A stretch of 64,000 nt of DNA from Gloeocapsopsis sp. IPPAS B-1203 (GCF_002749975.1 NZ_PEIG01000013.1:101139-165138); one strand, 5' to 3'; shown: positions 28,217 to 38,147, counted from the stretch's first letter. Translations and numbers: made by a program. Notes: a model not told the origin generated them from the letters alone.

Positions 28217-29956
28217 TCAGGAGTCAGAATATTTTTTAGTGCCGGATTCGAGTTGACTTACTTTAGGTGTCGGTTGGTGATTGTTATTTTCTACCCATAT
28301 AGGAGCTTCGTAGATTTCAGGCTCATGGTGACTACTCTCCCTCGAAGCAACTTCTGATGAAGTAACGAAGCCATCATTTGGTACTCCTACATATGCTCCA
28401 CTCAAATGGTGTTGGTTACGGCGATTAGACCACAGAGTACCTGCCACAAATGCTCCAGCCCCAATTGCAGTTCCTCCGATGGCTCCCACCACCCACCAAG
28501 GTAACGGAATACTGTTGCTAGTTGGCGTTGCGGGTATAGGTGCTTGCTGTTGTTCCCCTTCCTGAGTTGTACTACCACCACGTAAAGATTGCGCGTAAAG
28601 TTGCGGCGATCGCACAGTAACAATCAAATCTCCCTCGAATAGACCACTCTTGACCTCAACCAAATCTCCAAAGGTTTCACCTAGAGTAACTTCTGCCGCT
28701 ACATAAGCATTGCCATTTTGCACGTAAACCAATTGTTTGCCATTTGCGTCTACCACTGCTGAACTCGGAATGGCGATTGTCTCTGCTGACGTTTGGTCAG
28801 TTAATACCTCTAATTCTGCAAACATCCCAGGCTTGAGTTGTCCATTCAGGTTATCTACTTCCGCCTGTACTGGCACTACCCGCGTTTCTCCTTCTACTAC
28901 CGAGCCAATTCGCGTAATTCGTCCGCTGAAGGTGCGATTCGGGAGTGAAGCTACTTTGATATTTACACGTTGACCTGTCTTAACTTGAGCTAAATCTTTT
29001 TCGTAGATATTTGCTGTGGCAAATACGCGATTATCATTAACTATCGTCATCAGCTTACCACCAGCATCTTGGAATGATTGACCGAGGCTAGCTTCTCGGT
29101 CAGTAACTGTACCAGATATGGGTGCGGCTACAGTTACTAATCCTGCCGCATTCGCGCGAGTTCCCAGTTGTTGGAGCCGAGTTTGGTAATTAGCATTACT
29201 CAGGCTAATTCGAGATTGAGCTACCTCAACAGCTGATTGTGCGCGTTTGAGTTGTGCTTCTGCTTCTAGTACATCTCGGCGACTCGCAGCTTTAGTGAGT
29301 TCGGCTTGAGCTTGTGCCAGTTGAGTTTGTGATTCTAAGGCATTGCGACGCGGTAGTGCGCCTGCTGCTGCTAGTTCGCGATCGCGGTTATACTTTTCTT
29401 GTGCAAATGCCACTTGGCTGCGTGCTTGTGCGGTTTGGGCTGTTGCGATCTGCAAATATCGTTGATAGTTCTGACGAGCTAGGCTTAAATCGGCTTGTGC
29501 CTGTTGTAGATCTGCCAGTCCTTCTGCTTGCTTTTCCTGCGACTCAACTCTTAATTGAACTAATTCAGGACTGGAAATAACCGCCACCGCTTGTCCTTTT
29601 CTTACACTGTCTCCAGGGTTAGCGAGTAATTTGACTACCGTGCTATTTAAAGGAGCCGTTACCTCAACTTGTTGATTCGGTAATGTTTCAATTTGACCTG
29701 TAGTTTTAATTCCTACAGCTATTGGCTGACGAGTCACTGGCTCAACTTTTATTCCTAGTCGTTTAGCAGTTGTGGCATCAACTTGAATTGCGTCAGCAGC
29801 CTGATTTGCTCCGCCTTGAAACTCATTTCCATGTCCGCCATGAGCTAAAACTTTGTTAGGAGTAGCTAAGATCAACAAACTGAACATTGCTCCAGCAACA
29901 CAGCGGCTTGCTGTACATTGTTTGGCATGATGGGAGACGTACTGCATTGATGACAA
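28217..29956 (-). CDS. RND periplasmic adaptor (CusB/CzcB-like)
   Basis: 579-residue membrane-fusion protein linking the RND pump to an outer-membrane channel. It has an N-terminal signal region and a His/Gly motif (HGGHGNEFQ), then a beta-barrel and a lipoyl domain (TTGQIETLPNQQVEV; PLNSTVVKLLANPGDSVRKG). A long Ala/Gln-rich alpha-hairpin (about 135-260), the second barrel half and a membrane-proximal domain (VVDANGKQLVYVQNG) follow. Unusually it ends with a C-terminal membrane helix (PWWVVGAIGGTAIGAGAF) and a His-containing tail. First gene of the operon with the pump and lipoprotein, behind box (h). Confidence 0.92.
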   Translation of the reverse strand: MSSMQYVSHHAKQCTASRCVAGAMFSLLILATPNKVLAHGGHGNEFQGGANQAADAIQVDATTAKRLGIKVEPVTRQPIAVGIKTTGQIETLPNQQVEVTAPLNSTVVKLLANPGDSVRKGQAVAVISSPELVQLRVESQEKQAEGLADLQQAQADLSLARQNYQRYLQIATAQTAQARSQVAFAQEKYNRDRELAAAGALPRRNALESQTQLAQAQAELTKAASRRDVLEAEAQLKRAQSAVEVAQSRISLSNANYQTRLQQLGTRANAAGLVTVAAPISGTVTDREASLGQSFQDAGGKLMTIVNDNRVFATANIYEKDLAQVKTGQRVNIKVASLPNRTFSGRITRIGSVVEGETRVVPVQAEVDNLNGQLKPGMFAELEVLTDQTSAETIAIPSSAVVDANGKQLVYVQNGNAYVAAEVTLGETFGDLVEVKSGLFEGDLIVTVRSPQLYAQSLRGGSTTQEGEQQQAPIPATPTSNSIPLPWWVVGAIGGTAIGAGAFVAGTLWSNRRNQHHLSGAYVGVPNDGFVTSSEVASRESSHHEPEIYEAPIWVENNNHQPTPKVSQLESGTKKYSDS

Positions 29957-30109
29957 ATATCCTTAAGTACAACAGGAAATGCTAAGGCTGGAGTTTAACA
30001 ATGTGCTTGATGCACTCGCATCTGTTTAAAGTTGCTGGCATGGCAAAATCAAGGTTAGCTTTTCTGACCAAACAGATCGTTGCCTTAAATTCTACTTTCT
30101 CATCTAAAA

Positions 30110-30127
30110 ATGAAAATAGAATGAAAT
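30110..30127 (-). promoter_or_regulatory. Direct-repeat box (h) before CusBA-like operon
   Basis: ATGAAAATAGAATGAAAT with TTTCAT orientation towards the minus-strand adaptor gene; a TAGAAT -10-like hexamer follows about 15 bp on. Confidence 0.7.
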
Positions 30128-30195
30128 TTTTGACTATGGCGAGTGTAAAACAATTCTCGCCATAATTTCTACAACTTTTAAGTTAGGTGCGATAC

Positions 30196-30942
30196 TTACT
30201 GTTTGTACCAAGCTTGTTGCCACTGCTTCATTTGAGCAATCTCCGCTTGCTGCGAATCAATAATTTCTTGAGCCAATTTCTTAATTTCCGGACGCTGGGA
30301 TTTTGCTAAAGCATCTTGTGCCATCATCAAAGCACCTTCATGGTGGGCAATCATTGCATTCATAAACCGCAAGTCAAACTCAGCATCAGCAGGTCCTAAG
30401 TCTTCAAGCATCGTCATGCTTTGCTGTTGTTGTTCCGACATCGGCACCAGTGGCTTGCTCTCATTACCGTAAGCTACAAATTCTTGAGGAGCATTGGGAT
30501 ACCAGTCTTGTCGCCACCGCCGCAACAGCTCATTTTCCTCTCTACTTTGAGCTTGAATAATATTTTCTGCTAGTTTTCTAATTTCTGGGCGTTGCGATTT
30601 TTGTTGAGCTTCTTGAGCCATGGCGATCGCGCCGCGATGATGTAGTCGCATTGCGTCAATAAACCGCAAGTCATAATTAGCATCAGCAGAACCTAAGTCC
30701 ATAGCCATGTTATGGTTCATGCTACTGTGATCCATGCCCTGCATACCACCTGTATCCGTCATGGTGTTTGGCGATTGTTGCTTCTGAGAAGTAGTTGAAC
30801 CTGCGTCAGTTGCAGATGTATTAGGGACTTGGCTTTGAGTTGTGTTTGCACAAGATGCAAGTAAGCCGCCTGTCGAGGCGATCGCTGCGAAGGTCAATGC
30901 TAATAACCCTGTTTTCAAAGAAATACTTTGTGTAAACTTCAT
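30196..30942 (-). CDS. copM: CopM-like DUF305 copper-binding lipoprotein
   Basis: 248 residues from ATG 30942. The longer frame (from 31020) would run through the MerR-type promoter, so it is rejected. Lipobox LLASC with C31; a Met/His-rich segment (GGMQGMDHSSMNHNMAMD); then two DUF305 repeats, each with FDLRF-x-AM, HH-x-GA and MAQ motifs (about 85-155 and 170-248) that bind copper through Met and His. CopM of Synechocystis belongs to this family and chelates periplasmic Cu. It has both a MerR-type promoter and a direct-repeat box upstream, the only gene here with both signals. The symbol is given by family resemblance. Confidence 0.88.
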   Translation of the reverse strand: MKFTQSISLKTGLLALTFAAIASTGGLLASCANTTQSQVPNTSATDAGSTTSQKQQSPNTMTDTGGMQGMDHSSMNHNMAMDLGSADANYDLRFIDAMRLHHRGAIAMAQEAQQKSQRPEIRKLAENIIQAQSREENELLRRWRQDWYPNAPQEFVAYGNESKPLVPMSEQQQQSMTMLEDLGPADAEFDLRFMNAMIAHHEGALMMAQDALAKSQRPEIKKLAQEIIDSQQAEIAQMKQWQQAWYKQ

Positions 30943-30978
30943 ACCTATATCATTGCTACTTAGAGGGGAGGCTTTTTC

Positions 30979-31010
30979 ATTATGATCTCTCCAGTCAACT
31001 GGAGAGTCAA
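30979..31010 (-). promoter_or_regulatory. MerR-type promoter M1 (copM-like gene)
   Basis: On the minus strand: -35 TTGACT (31005-31010), a 20-bp spacer, -10 CATAAT (30979-30984). The spacer holds the perfect 8-4-8 palindrome CTCTCCAG-TTGA-CTGGAGAG (30987-31006). An overlong spacer with a central palindrome is the mark of MerR activation. Confidence 0.85.
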
Positions 31011-31081
31011 ATGTCTCCATGTATACTGGCTAACTTTTCTAGAATTTTCAACAGCACACAATCCCAGCTTGTCATTTAAAA

Positions 31082-31099
31082 ATGAAATCAAGATGAAAT
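31082..31099 (-). promoter_or_regulatory. Direct-repeat box (i) upstream of copM-like gene
   Basis: ATGAAATCAAGATGAAAT, 72 bp before the -35 of promoter M1 and oriented towards the copM-like gene. It also lies between that gene and the divergent multicopper oxidase gene. Confidence 0.7.
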
Positions 31100-31240
31100 T
31101 TTGAGATTTAGAGAACTCAAAAGTACTGATTTTTCATTACGAAGGCGTATCAACAATTTCTGCCACACTTGATTTGTTACTTCAAGTAGAATAGCCAGAA
31201 GTCAAATATATAATGTCAATACCGTATTTTTACTTACTTC

Positions 31241-31272
31241 TTGACTCTCCAGCTAAATAGAGTCTTTAAAAT
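31241..31272 (+). promoter_or_regulatory. MerR-type promoter M2 (multicopper oxidase)
   Basis: TTGACT, 20-bp spacer, TAAAAT. The spacer CTCCAGCTAAATAGAGTCTT keeps an imperfect copy of the palindrome found in M1. The oxidase ATG is 64 bp downstream of the -10. Confidence 0.78.
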
Positions 31273-31335
31273 ATTGACTGAGATAGCCTAATTACTCAAA
31301 ACCGCTACAAAGTTGGCTATAAACAGGAGTCACAT

Positions 31336-32859
31336 ATGAAAATTCATCGTCGTCAATTTTTTACGCTCAGTGCTGCCACTGTAGGAGCAATTCTTGTCAG
31401 TCGTTGGGTAAATCAACAAAATCAAAATCCGCTGCAATCGGCGATTTCTACGGAACGTTACGCGAACGCGCTCCCACAACTGCACAAAAGTAAGGATGGT
31501 TTGCTTGAACTCGATCTGGAAGCGAGTTATCGTCCGGTTCAATTGGGTAATCGACAAGCTTATCTTTTAAGCTACAACGGACAAGTTCCAGGTCCGCGAC
31601 TGGAGGTCAAGCCAGGAGATACTATCCGCATTCACCTTACCAACAAACTTTCGCAACCTACAAACTTGCACTACCATGGATTGCACGTTACACCGCAGGG
31701 GAATGCTGACAACGTTTTCCTCAATATTCCATCACAAGAGCGCCTGACTTATGAATTTTTCCTGCCTCGTGACCATCCGGCAGGTACTTTCTGGTATCAT
31801 CCCCACCTCCACGGCTCAGTGGCAGAGCAAGTGTTCGGCGGACTTGCAGGTCTTTTTATTGTACGCGGGGAACTAGATGAAATTCCAGAAATACAAGCAG
31901 CACAAGAAGAGTTCCTTGTTTTGCAGGATTTTGACCTTGACACCAATGGTCGCATCATTACCCCGAATCCTATGGCAATGATGATGGGACGTGAGGGACA
32001 ACTCGTGACGGTAAACGGGCAAGTCAATCCTAGTCTAAAAATTGCTTCTGGTGGATTGCTACGCTTGCGCCTCCTTAATGCTTCCCCATCCCGCTTTTAT
32101 CGATTAGCACTTGAAAATCATCCTCTCTATTTAATCGCCACAGATGGCGGTGCTCTAAGCGAGCCAGTCGAAGTCGCCGATTTACTGTTATCTCCTGGAG
32201 AACGGGCGGAAGTACTCGTCAAAGGCGATTCTCCTTCGGAGAGGCTTCGCCAACGCCAACCAGGACAATACCGCTTGCTTAATTTGCCTTATAACCGAGG
32301 CGGTATGAGCATGATGGGGCAAGGTATGAGTGAGATGATGGGGCGTGGAATGCGTCATGATATGGGAACTCAATCCCAAGCTCCACAACCTTTAGCAACT
32401 CTTACCTATCACGATTCCGTTACTTCTGTGCCACTACCGCAAAAGTTAATTAGTGTTGATTCTTTACCAAAGCCTGTACTCACCCGTCGAATTGAACTCT
32501 CAATGGCAATGGGAATGGGTAGAGGTATGACATTTCTCTTCAATGGTAAAGCTTACGATCCTAAGCGAATTGATACTGAAGTGCAATTGGGCACAACTGA
32601 GGAATGGGAATTAGTAAATGTTGACCCAGACCGCATGGATCACCCTTTTCATCTCCATATCAATCCATTTCAAGTTATTTCTCGCAATGGTCAACCTGAG
32701 CCTTATCAAGCTTGGAAAGATACAGTTCTAGTGCAGGGCGGTGAAACTGTCCGAATTCGCATTCCTTTCCGCGATTTTGCAGGTAAAACTGTGTACCACT
32801 GCCATATTCTCGACCACGAAGACTTGGGAATGATGGGGAATTTAGAGATTCGTAGTTGA
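31336..32859 (+). CDS. Periplasmic multicopper oxidase (CueO/CopA-like)
   Basis: 507 residues. Twin-arginine signal at the N-terminus (HRRQFFTLSAATVGAILV), as expected for a cofactor protein exported folded. Three cupredoxin domains with all four copper motifs: HYHGLH (112-117), WYHPHLHG (153-160), HPFHLHINPF (about 440) and YHCHILDHEDLGM (487-499). The axial position has Met/Leu as in laccase-type T1 sites. Two Met-rich stretches (MSMMGQGMSEMMGRGM and MAMGMGRGM) resemble the CueO Met-rich region that binds Cu(I). Probable role: oxidising Cu(I) to Cu(II) in the periplasm. It lies behind MerR-type promoter M2 and divergent from the copM-like gene. Confidence 0.93.
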   Translation: MKIHRRQFFTLSAATVGAILVSRWVNQQNQNPLQSAISTERYANALPQLHKSKDGLLELDLEASYRPVQLGNRQAYLLSYNGQVPGPRLEVKPGDTIRIHLTNKLSQPTNLHYHGLHVTPQGNADNVFLNIPSQERLTYEFFLPRDHPAGTFWYHPHLHGSVAEQVFGGLAGLFIVRGELDEIPEIQAAQEEFLVLQDFDLDTNGRIITPNPMAMMMGREGQLVTVNGQVNPSLKIASGGLLRLRLLNASPSRFYRLALENHPLYLIATDGGALSEPVEVADLLLSPGERAEVLVKGDSPSERLRQRQPGQYRLLNLPYNRGGMSMMGQGMSEMMGRGMRHDMGTQSQAPQPLATLTYHDSVTSVPLPQKLISVDSLPKPVLTRRIELSMAMGMGRGMTFLFNGKAYDPKRIDTEVQLGTTEEWELVNVDPDRMDHPFHLHINPFQVISRNGQPEPYQAWKDTVLVQGGETVRIRIPFRDFAGKTVYHCHILDHEDLGMMGNLEIRS

Positions 32860-32960
32860 TTTTTCTGGCGATCGCCTTGCCTTACTGGCTTACTTTACCC
32901 AGGATTGAGCCAAAGCTGAAGCTAACACCAACAGAACTTATACACCAAGATATTGATTGT

Positions 32961-32989
32961 ATGCAGAGAAATGTAGCTCTTCTCTGCAT
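32961..32989. other. Perfect 10-bp hairpin beside box (j)
   Basis: ATGCAGAGAA (32961-32970) pairs with TTCTCTGCAT (32980-32989) around a 9-nt loop. It lies about 100 bp after the oxidase stop and directly beside box (j). It has no U tract, so terminator, operator or RNA element all remain possible. Confidence 0.4.
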
Positions 32990-32995
32990 ATAAAG

Positions 32996-33013
32996 ATGAA
33001 ATTAGAATGAAAT
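32996..33013. promoter_or_regulatory. Direct-repeat box (j) before DUF305 gene
   Basis: ATGAAATTAGAATGAAAT, identical to box (d). Its orientation relative to the downstream plus-strand gene is opposite to that of boxes (a)-(i), so either it drives an unseen minus-strand transcript or it acts differently. The stretch 33014-33246 is AT-rich with no other recognised signal. Confidence 0.65.
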
Positions 33014-33246
33014 CCTTTTACCTAATTAGTAATAAATCACTTTTACTCCATTTGAAAGATGTATTACTCTTATCAAGACTTTAATCTGAGTTTGTCTTTA
33101 GAGATTTAAATATACTATCAATAGCAGGTCTTGAAGTTTAGTCAATGTATGCAGAGATTGATATTGATTAAGCAATCAATACTTATCTTTACATACCAGT
33201 AAAAGCTTATTGAACTTTCTCTTAATCAATAAGTTTTATTTTCTCA

Positions 33247-33924
33247 ATGCATACTAAAATCAATAAGACAAAAAATATGCACAAGCGTTGGACTGTAAAA
33301 ATTACCTCTCAGCTAGCTCTAGCTTTAACACTAATAATTGGTACACTTGTTACTACAAGAATGCCTGTTAAAGCAGACGCGCCTGCACCAAGAAATAGGC
33401 TAACAATATTAGAGATTCGTCTTCTACGAGATTTAATTGACGGTCATAATTTTGCAGTCCAAATGGCACAAGTTTGCGTACAGAAAGCCAGTCGTCCACA
33501 ACTAAAGTCTCTCTGCGAACAGGTAATTTCAACTCAGCAACAAGAGATACAAACTATGCGATCGTGGCTTTTTAATTGGTATGGCGTTAGCTATGCGCCG
33601 ACAGCTAATAAATTTGCTACGAACGTAGTCAACGAACTTGCATCATTAAATGGCAGGCAATTTGAAATTGTCTTTATGAAGACATTAGCGTCACATCATT
33701 GGGGTGCTATCGAGTTTGCAGGAGAAATTATTGACCGTGCTTACCATCACCAATTTGTAGATCTTGCCGCAGATGTTGTTACTGCACAAGTAAGTGAGAT
33801 TAATCAGCTACAAAATATGCTTCTGAATGTTTATGGTGTTGAATACAATGGTGCTGCTGCTGCTGGTTCGGCATCTGTTGATCCTGAACCTGGATTACTC
33901 GATCCAGGAGCACCTCGCCGATAA
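33247..33924 (+). CDS. Secreted DUF305-family protein
   Basis: 225 residues; a second ATG at 33277 (MHKRWTVK) is an equally likely start since neither has a clear ribosome site. Signal peptide to about residue 44 (cleavage after VKA). Two DUF305-like helical repeats follow (about 50-120 and 125-195), recognisable from HNFAVQMAQ, ASRPQLKSL and ASHHWGAIEFAGEI. Many of the Met residues of the copM-like protein are replaced, so copper binding may be weaker or different. The C-terminus is Gly/Pro-rich. Box (j) upstream suggests metal regulation. Confidence 0.8.
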   Translation: MHTKINKTKNMHKRWTVKITSQLALALTLIIGTLVTTRMPVKADAPAPRNRLTILEIRLLRDLIDGHNFAVQMAQVCVQKASRPQLKSLCEQVISTQQQEIQTMRSWLFNWYGVSYAPTANKFATNVVNELASLNGRQFEIVFMKTLASHHWGAIEFAGEIIDRAYHHQFVDLAADVVTAQVSEINQLQNMLLNVYGVEYNGAAAAGSASVDPEPGLLDPGAPRR

Positions 33925-33978
33925 TTGTATCTTTTAGCCTGGAGTTATGTTGCAAAAACGCTGTCGAGCTAGTGATGT

Positions 33979-34131
33979 ATGCACTTTGAAGAGTTAAACA
34001 CTATTTCAATGGAGTCTAAGCGTCCCTATCCTTGGAAAGACTTCGCCTATGAGTGGCAGCGCTTTTTGCCCCAATATATTTCCGTTGCATCCGCTGATAC
34101 TTCTGTTAATCGCTCATCTATTGAGATGTAG
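33979..34131 (+). CDS. Small unrecognised ORF, possibly a gene remnant
   Basis: 50 codons starting MHFEELNTISMESKRPYP and ending before TAG, containing a Trp-rich stretch (PWKDFAYEWQRF). No clear ribosome site. It could be the start of a broken transposase or an unrelated relic; I cannot place it. The rest of 33925-34473 has no gene I can support. Confidence 0.25.
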   Translation: MHFEELNTISMESKRPYPWKDFAYEWQRFLPQYISVASADTSVNRSSIEM

Positions 34132-34473
34132 AAAACATAAGAACTAGGATTGAGTGTGGGTCATCAACCGTTTACGGGTAGAATTTTACACCCCAGAATT
34201 AGACAAGTGCTATTCCACCACTTCGATTAATATTTTACTCTAGTGATACTTTAGTTATTCCTTGACTATGACTTCAAGTACAAGTGCTAAAGCAATATAC
34301 TCAAATAGTGGTACTATAGCAAACCTTAAGACTGCAACTGCTGTAACTAGCAATTAATAGGTAAGTAATTCATTTTTAACTTGCGTTAGTTTTTTTGTTT
34401 AGCCAGTTTATTAGAACACTTAATAATAACAGTAAGTAACAGTATTTACTTCGTAAAATCTCATTCCAGCAGA

Positions 34474-36045
34474 ATGCCAATTGTGAAAACGAGATTGGGT
34501 AAACAGTATCATCAGAGGTGGGCAATGCTTGCCTCTGGTTTTCTTGCTTTAGCTAGCGGTATGCTAATGGGGCTAACTGTTGCCCCTGTTGAAGCATGGT
34601 TTTTAGCATGGATCGCATTAGTACCTTTATGGGTATTAGTAGCATCTCCCGCACAACGAAAAACTAAATTACTCTCAGCTACACTGTGGGGAATTGGCTA
34701 TCACGGTGTTGCTTTGTCTTGGATTACTGGTGTTCACCCTATGATGTGGATGGGAGTACCGTGGCTTGCGAGTATTGCGATCACACTATTTTGCTGGGCT
34801 GCTATTACACTTTGGGGTGCAGTCTTAGTCACAATTTGGGCAGTTTGTATGACTGTTCTGAGTCAAAGTGTAGGAACTTTCAGCCGCACTCTTGTTGGCG
34901 TTGCATTGTGGTGTGGTTTAGAAAGTTTATGGAGTTTAGGTCCTTTATATTGGACTTCACTTTCCTACACTCAGAGTCCTCATAACTTAGTTATTCTCCA
35001 TCTAGGACAAATTTCCGGTTCTCTCACAGTCACAGCCGCAATTGTTGCAGTTAATGGCTTACTAGCTGAAGCATGGATGAAATATGAGGGGTCAGTGGTC
35101 AAGGATCAGAGGGCTGCAATAAAGGTCTTTGCCAGAAGCTGCATACTTTTTGTTATATTACATCTTATTGGGTTTAGTTTATATAGTCGCCCATTAATAC
35201 AACCACCAGAGACTGCTTTAAGAGTAGGAATTATTCAAGGTAATATTCCCAATACAATCAAACTTTATCCTGAAGGATTGCGACGGGCGCTCGCCGATTA
35301 CACCGAAGGATATATTACATTAGTCGAGCGAGGAGTTGAGGCAGTTCTGACACCCGAAGGGGCTTTACCTTTTATGTGGAGTGAGGTGCTGCGTACCTCT
35401 TTCTACTCTGCTGTACAAGAAAAAGGTGTCACCGCTTGGATTGGTACATTTGGCGAACAAGGACAAAGTTACACCAACAGCATATTTACTCTTACTGAAA
35501 AGGGCGAATTCAGTCGCTACGACAAAGTTAAATTAGTACCAATTGGTGAATATATTCCGTTTGAGCAAGTTTTAGGAGGATTAATTCAACGATTATCTCC
35601 ATTAGAAGCCAAGCTAGTACCAGGTTTGCCAGATCAAGTATTTGACACACCTTTTGGACGTGCGATCGCTGCAATTTGTTACAGTTCCGCGTTTCCTGAA
35701 CAGTTACGTTATCAAGCTGCAGCAGGTGGACAATTTATCCTCAGCGCTGCGAATAACGCACATTACAGCCCTTCAATGCCAGCACAACACCATGCTCAAG
35801 ATACCATGCGAGCAATAGAAACAGATCGTTGGGCAGTACGCGCAACAAACACAGGTTACTCAGGTATTATCGATCCGCACGGTAGAACATTGTGGATATC
35901 CGGCTTAAACACTTACGAGTTACACGCAGAAACAGTCTACCGACGTATTACGCAAACTTTATACGTCCGTTGGGGGGATTGGCTCACACCCTTACTACTA
36001 GGATTAGCCGTAATCTCTAAATCAATATCAAGTCTGGCTAAATAA
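34474..36045 (+). CDS. lnt: Apolipoprotein N-acyltransferase-like protein
   Basis: 523 residues. Seven to eight membrane helices at the N-terminus (1-235) and near the end (500-520), with a carbon-nitrogen hydrolase domain between (245-490). It would add the third acyl chain to lipoproteins in the inner membrane. Catalytic Glu (TPEGALP) and Lys (YDKVKLVPIGEYIPFE) and the nucleophile Cys (AICYSSAFPE) are present. However, the Glu two residues after the Cys, essential in E. coli Lnt (CYE), is Ser here (CYS), so activity is uncertain. It stands alone, possibly an extra copy carried with the lipoprotein-rich metal genes. Confidence 0.85.
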   Translation: MPIVKTRLGKQYHQRWAMLASGFLALASGMLMGLTVAPVEAWFLAWIALVPLWVLVASPAQRKTKLLSATLWGIGYHGVALSWITGVHPMMWMGVPWLASIAITLFCWAAITLWGAVLVTIWAVCMTVLSQSVGTFSRTLVGVALWCGLESLWSLGPLYWTSLSYTQSPHNLVILHLGQISGSLTVTAAIVAVNGLLAEAWMKYEGSVVKDQRAAIKVFARSCILFVILHLIGFSLYSRPLIQPPETALRVGIIQGNIPNTIKLYPEGLRRALADYTEGYITLVERGVEAVLTPEGALPFMWSEVLRTSFYSAVQEKGVTAWIGTFGEQGQSYTNSIFTLTEKGEFSRYDKVKLVPIGEYIPFEQVLGGLIQRLSPLEAKLVPGLPDQVFDTPFGRAIAAICYSSAFPEQLRYQAAAGGQFILSAANNAHYSPSMPAQHHAQDTMRAIETDRWAVRATNTGYSGIIDPHGRTLWISGLNTYELHAETVYRRITQTLYVRWGDWLTPLLLGLAVISKSISSLAK

Positions 36046-36193
36046 ATAGGTACATTGCAGGGAATCGATAATTGGTAATTGGGAATTGTGTTGCTGAGTT
36101 ATTAGCTACTTTATATTACGAGCGATTGACCAGATTTAATATAAACTCTTTGTGTACTGTGTGCCTTTATAGTTATTCTTAGTTTAAAAACTT

Positions 36194-36906
36194 TTAAATA
36201 TAACTAACTAAAACTTTTGGTTGTTTTATTTGTGGAACATGACCGCAATTTTTCAACCAAACAAGTTGAGAATCTGCGATTGTCTAATGAAACTTCGTTG
36301 TATCATTTATACCCAAAGTATCGTTGCGATCACCCCACAAAATGAACGTTGGTTGAGTAATTTTATGAGTCTTATCTGCTAAATTATTATAGCTGTTACT
36401 TTTCATGAAATCGAGCATTGCCTCATACCAATTAGGCATATCTAAGTGCAGTAAAGCACAACTTATCGCTTCTACAGAATCTAATTTACTAAGATAACTC
36501 CACTACGTTGCCAATACTCTACTGCTACATAATGAAAAGGCGGAAAGAAAAACTTACCAAGTGGAAAATCACCACTAAAGCCTACACTATTAATCAAAAC
36601 TAACTTCTCTACCGCTTGCGGATAATTCAACGCAAAATCGATTGCCGTTGCACCTCCATCGAAGTACCAACCAATTAATGGCTGATTGATCAGCTTCCAA
36701 AAGCTATAATGATGGGCTTTAATTGAGTCCGGACTATAGATAATTTCTGTTATTCTTTCAGTAAAACCAAATCTGAGTCAATCAACCGCCCATGTTTGAC
36801 CAACTTTGGCTAGTAATAGTAGAAAATAGCGAAATTCTAGAACTGAACTGTCAAATCCATGCAATAGTAAAATTAGTTTACCTGTACCTTGACACACATA
36901 AGCTGT
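36194..36906 (-). pseudogene. Alpha/beta hydrolase pseudogene
   Basis: On the minus strand a hydrolase can be read in pieces: KLILLLHGFDSSVLEF, FALNYPQAVEKLVLINS, PTFILWGDRNDTLG and NCGHVPQIKQP. These are the oxyanion loop, helix after the nucleophile, acid-residue strand and catalytic His region in correct order. In-frame stops follow WAVD and FH, one frameshift lies near 36490, and the nucleophile elbow GxSxG has become GWYFDGG. The gene is dead. Its substrate is unknown. Confidence 0.8.
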
Positions 36907-36933
36907 AGTGATCGCCTATTTGCTTAGCGGAGT

Positions 36934-38007
36934 TCAAATCAACTTACGTTGAATACTTTTAGCTAAAGCAATTGCTGCATTTTCCTTAAGTAACTGTACT
37001 TGAGATGGTAGAAATGCGGGAAACATATTTTTAAACAACTTTGATTTTGCTAGCAGCTTGTGTAGTGCTTTTTCTCTTGCCTCCTCTACATTGTTACCCT
37101 TAGCTAAAGCTACTCCCATTTGTCGTCCAGGACGTGTATCTGGCTTGCCAAATAACCGCAATTTGATGTCTTTTTGTCTTTTTCTGCTAAAGCCTCCGTT
37201 GCACTAATATAGGGGACTCGTCAGCCTATTTATGAGCTAAAATAACTGCACTGGCTGAAGGTGCGAATAACTCAATTTGCGGTATGGGTAATCCTAAAAC
37301 AGCCTACAGGTGTAATTCAAATTCATTCAGATTTTGTGAAATCAATATCACCATACCTATATCGTGAGGTAGATGTGAAAGTTTTGAAAATATAAATTCA
37401 TTTTTAGTAACAAAAAAATCTACTCCAAAAAAATCCTGCACCACTCAAAACATCAGTAACTTTTTGAATGATCGCTTGTGCTTCTATTAATAATTTATTT
37501 GAAATGTTAGCAGATTACCAAGACTCCTGATAGTTTCCATTTTCTTAATGGATCCAATTGCAGAATAAAAAAATGTTGGTGCATTCCACTGCTTAATGGT
37601 TAAGAGAGTTATTTCAGTTTAAATTGAATAAATTCTTCAACGATAGTTTTTTGACTATCTCCTCTAGAATTATGAATAGCATAATTTCAAGCAGTTTTCA
37701 CCTCATCAGAATATGAACAACAGATTGCCCTTTTCCTGATGAAGACATAATTGGTTTAATTACATTTGGAAAACTAATATTTTGAGAAGCCGTCACTATT
37801 TCCTCTAAACTCGCTGCATAAGCATATTTAGCAGTCCGGATTCCAGTTGAGTATGTGCTAGTTCGCGCATGTGCTTACGATTCATTGTAAAGTTAGTTGC
37901 TTTAGCCGTTGGTATAACAGTGATTCCGTGTTGTTCAAACTCAAGTAATTTTTCAGTTTAAATCATGCTCTTGCTATTTCAATCTTATTTGGAGATTTTA
38001 TATTCAT
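36934..38007 (-). pseudogene. purT: Decayed purT (formate-dependent GAR transformylase)
   Basis: The best preserved part is the C-terminus (75 codons, 36934-37161) with MRLFGKPDTRPGRQMGVALA, diagnostic of PurT, an ATP-grasp enzyme of purine synthesis. Upstream on the minus strand, frame by frame, come FELHLRAVLGLPIPQ-like, FSKLSPRPHD-like and ITVIPTAKATNFTMNR-like pieces, broken by stops and frameshifts. The first ATG may be at 38007. The mutations are spread over the whole gene, so decay is old. It is unrelated to metals and marks a degenerating accessory segment. Confidence 0.82.
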
Positions 38008-38147
38008 TATTTAAAATTTTCTTTTCTTCTTGCTTTTACTAACATTGCTTACTATTGCATTTAGGTTCTTCGTAGAAAAATGAAGTTGCAACGAGTATCT
38101 CACGAGTTTAGTTTGTATCAGTTAGATTGTGTATAAAGCATATAAGA

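Noticed and set aside
30943..31020. N-terminal extension of the copM-like gene (METFDSP...)
   Set aside because: It would translate through the -10 and palindrome of promoter M1; the lipoprotein signal begins at ATG 30942.
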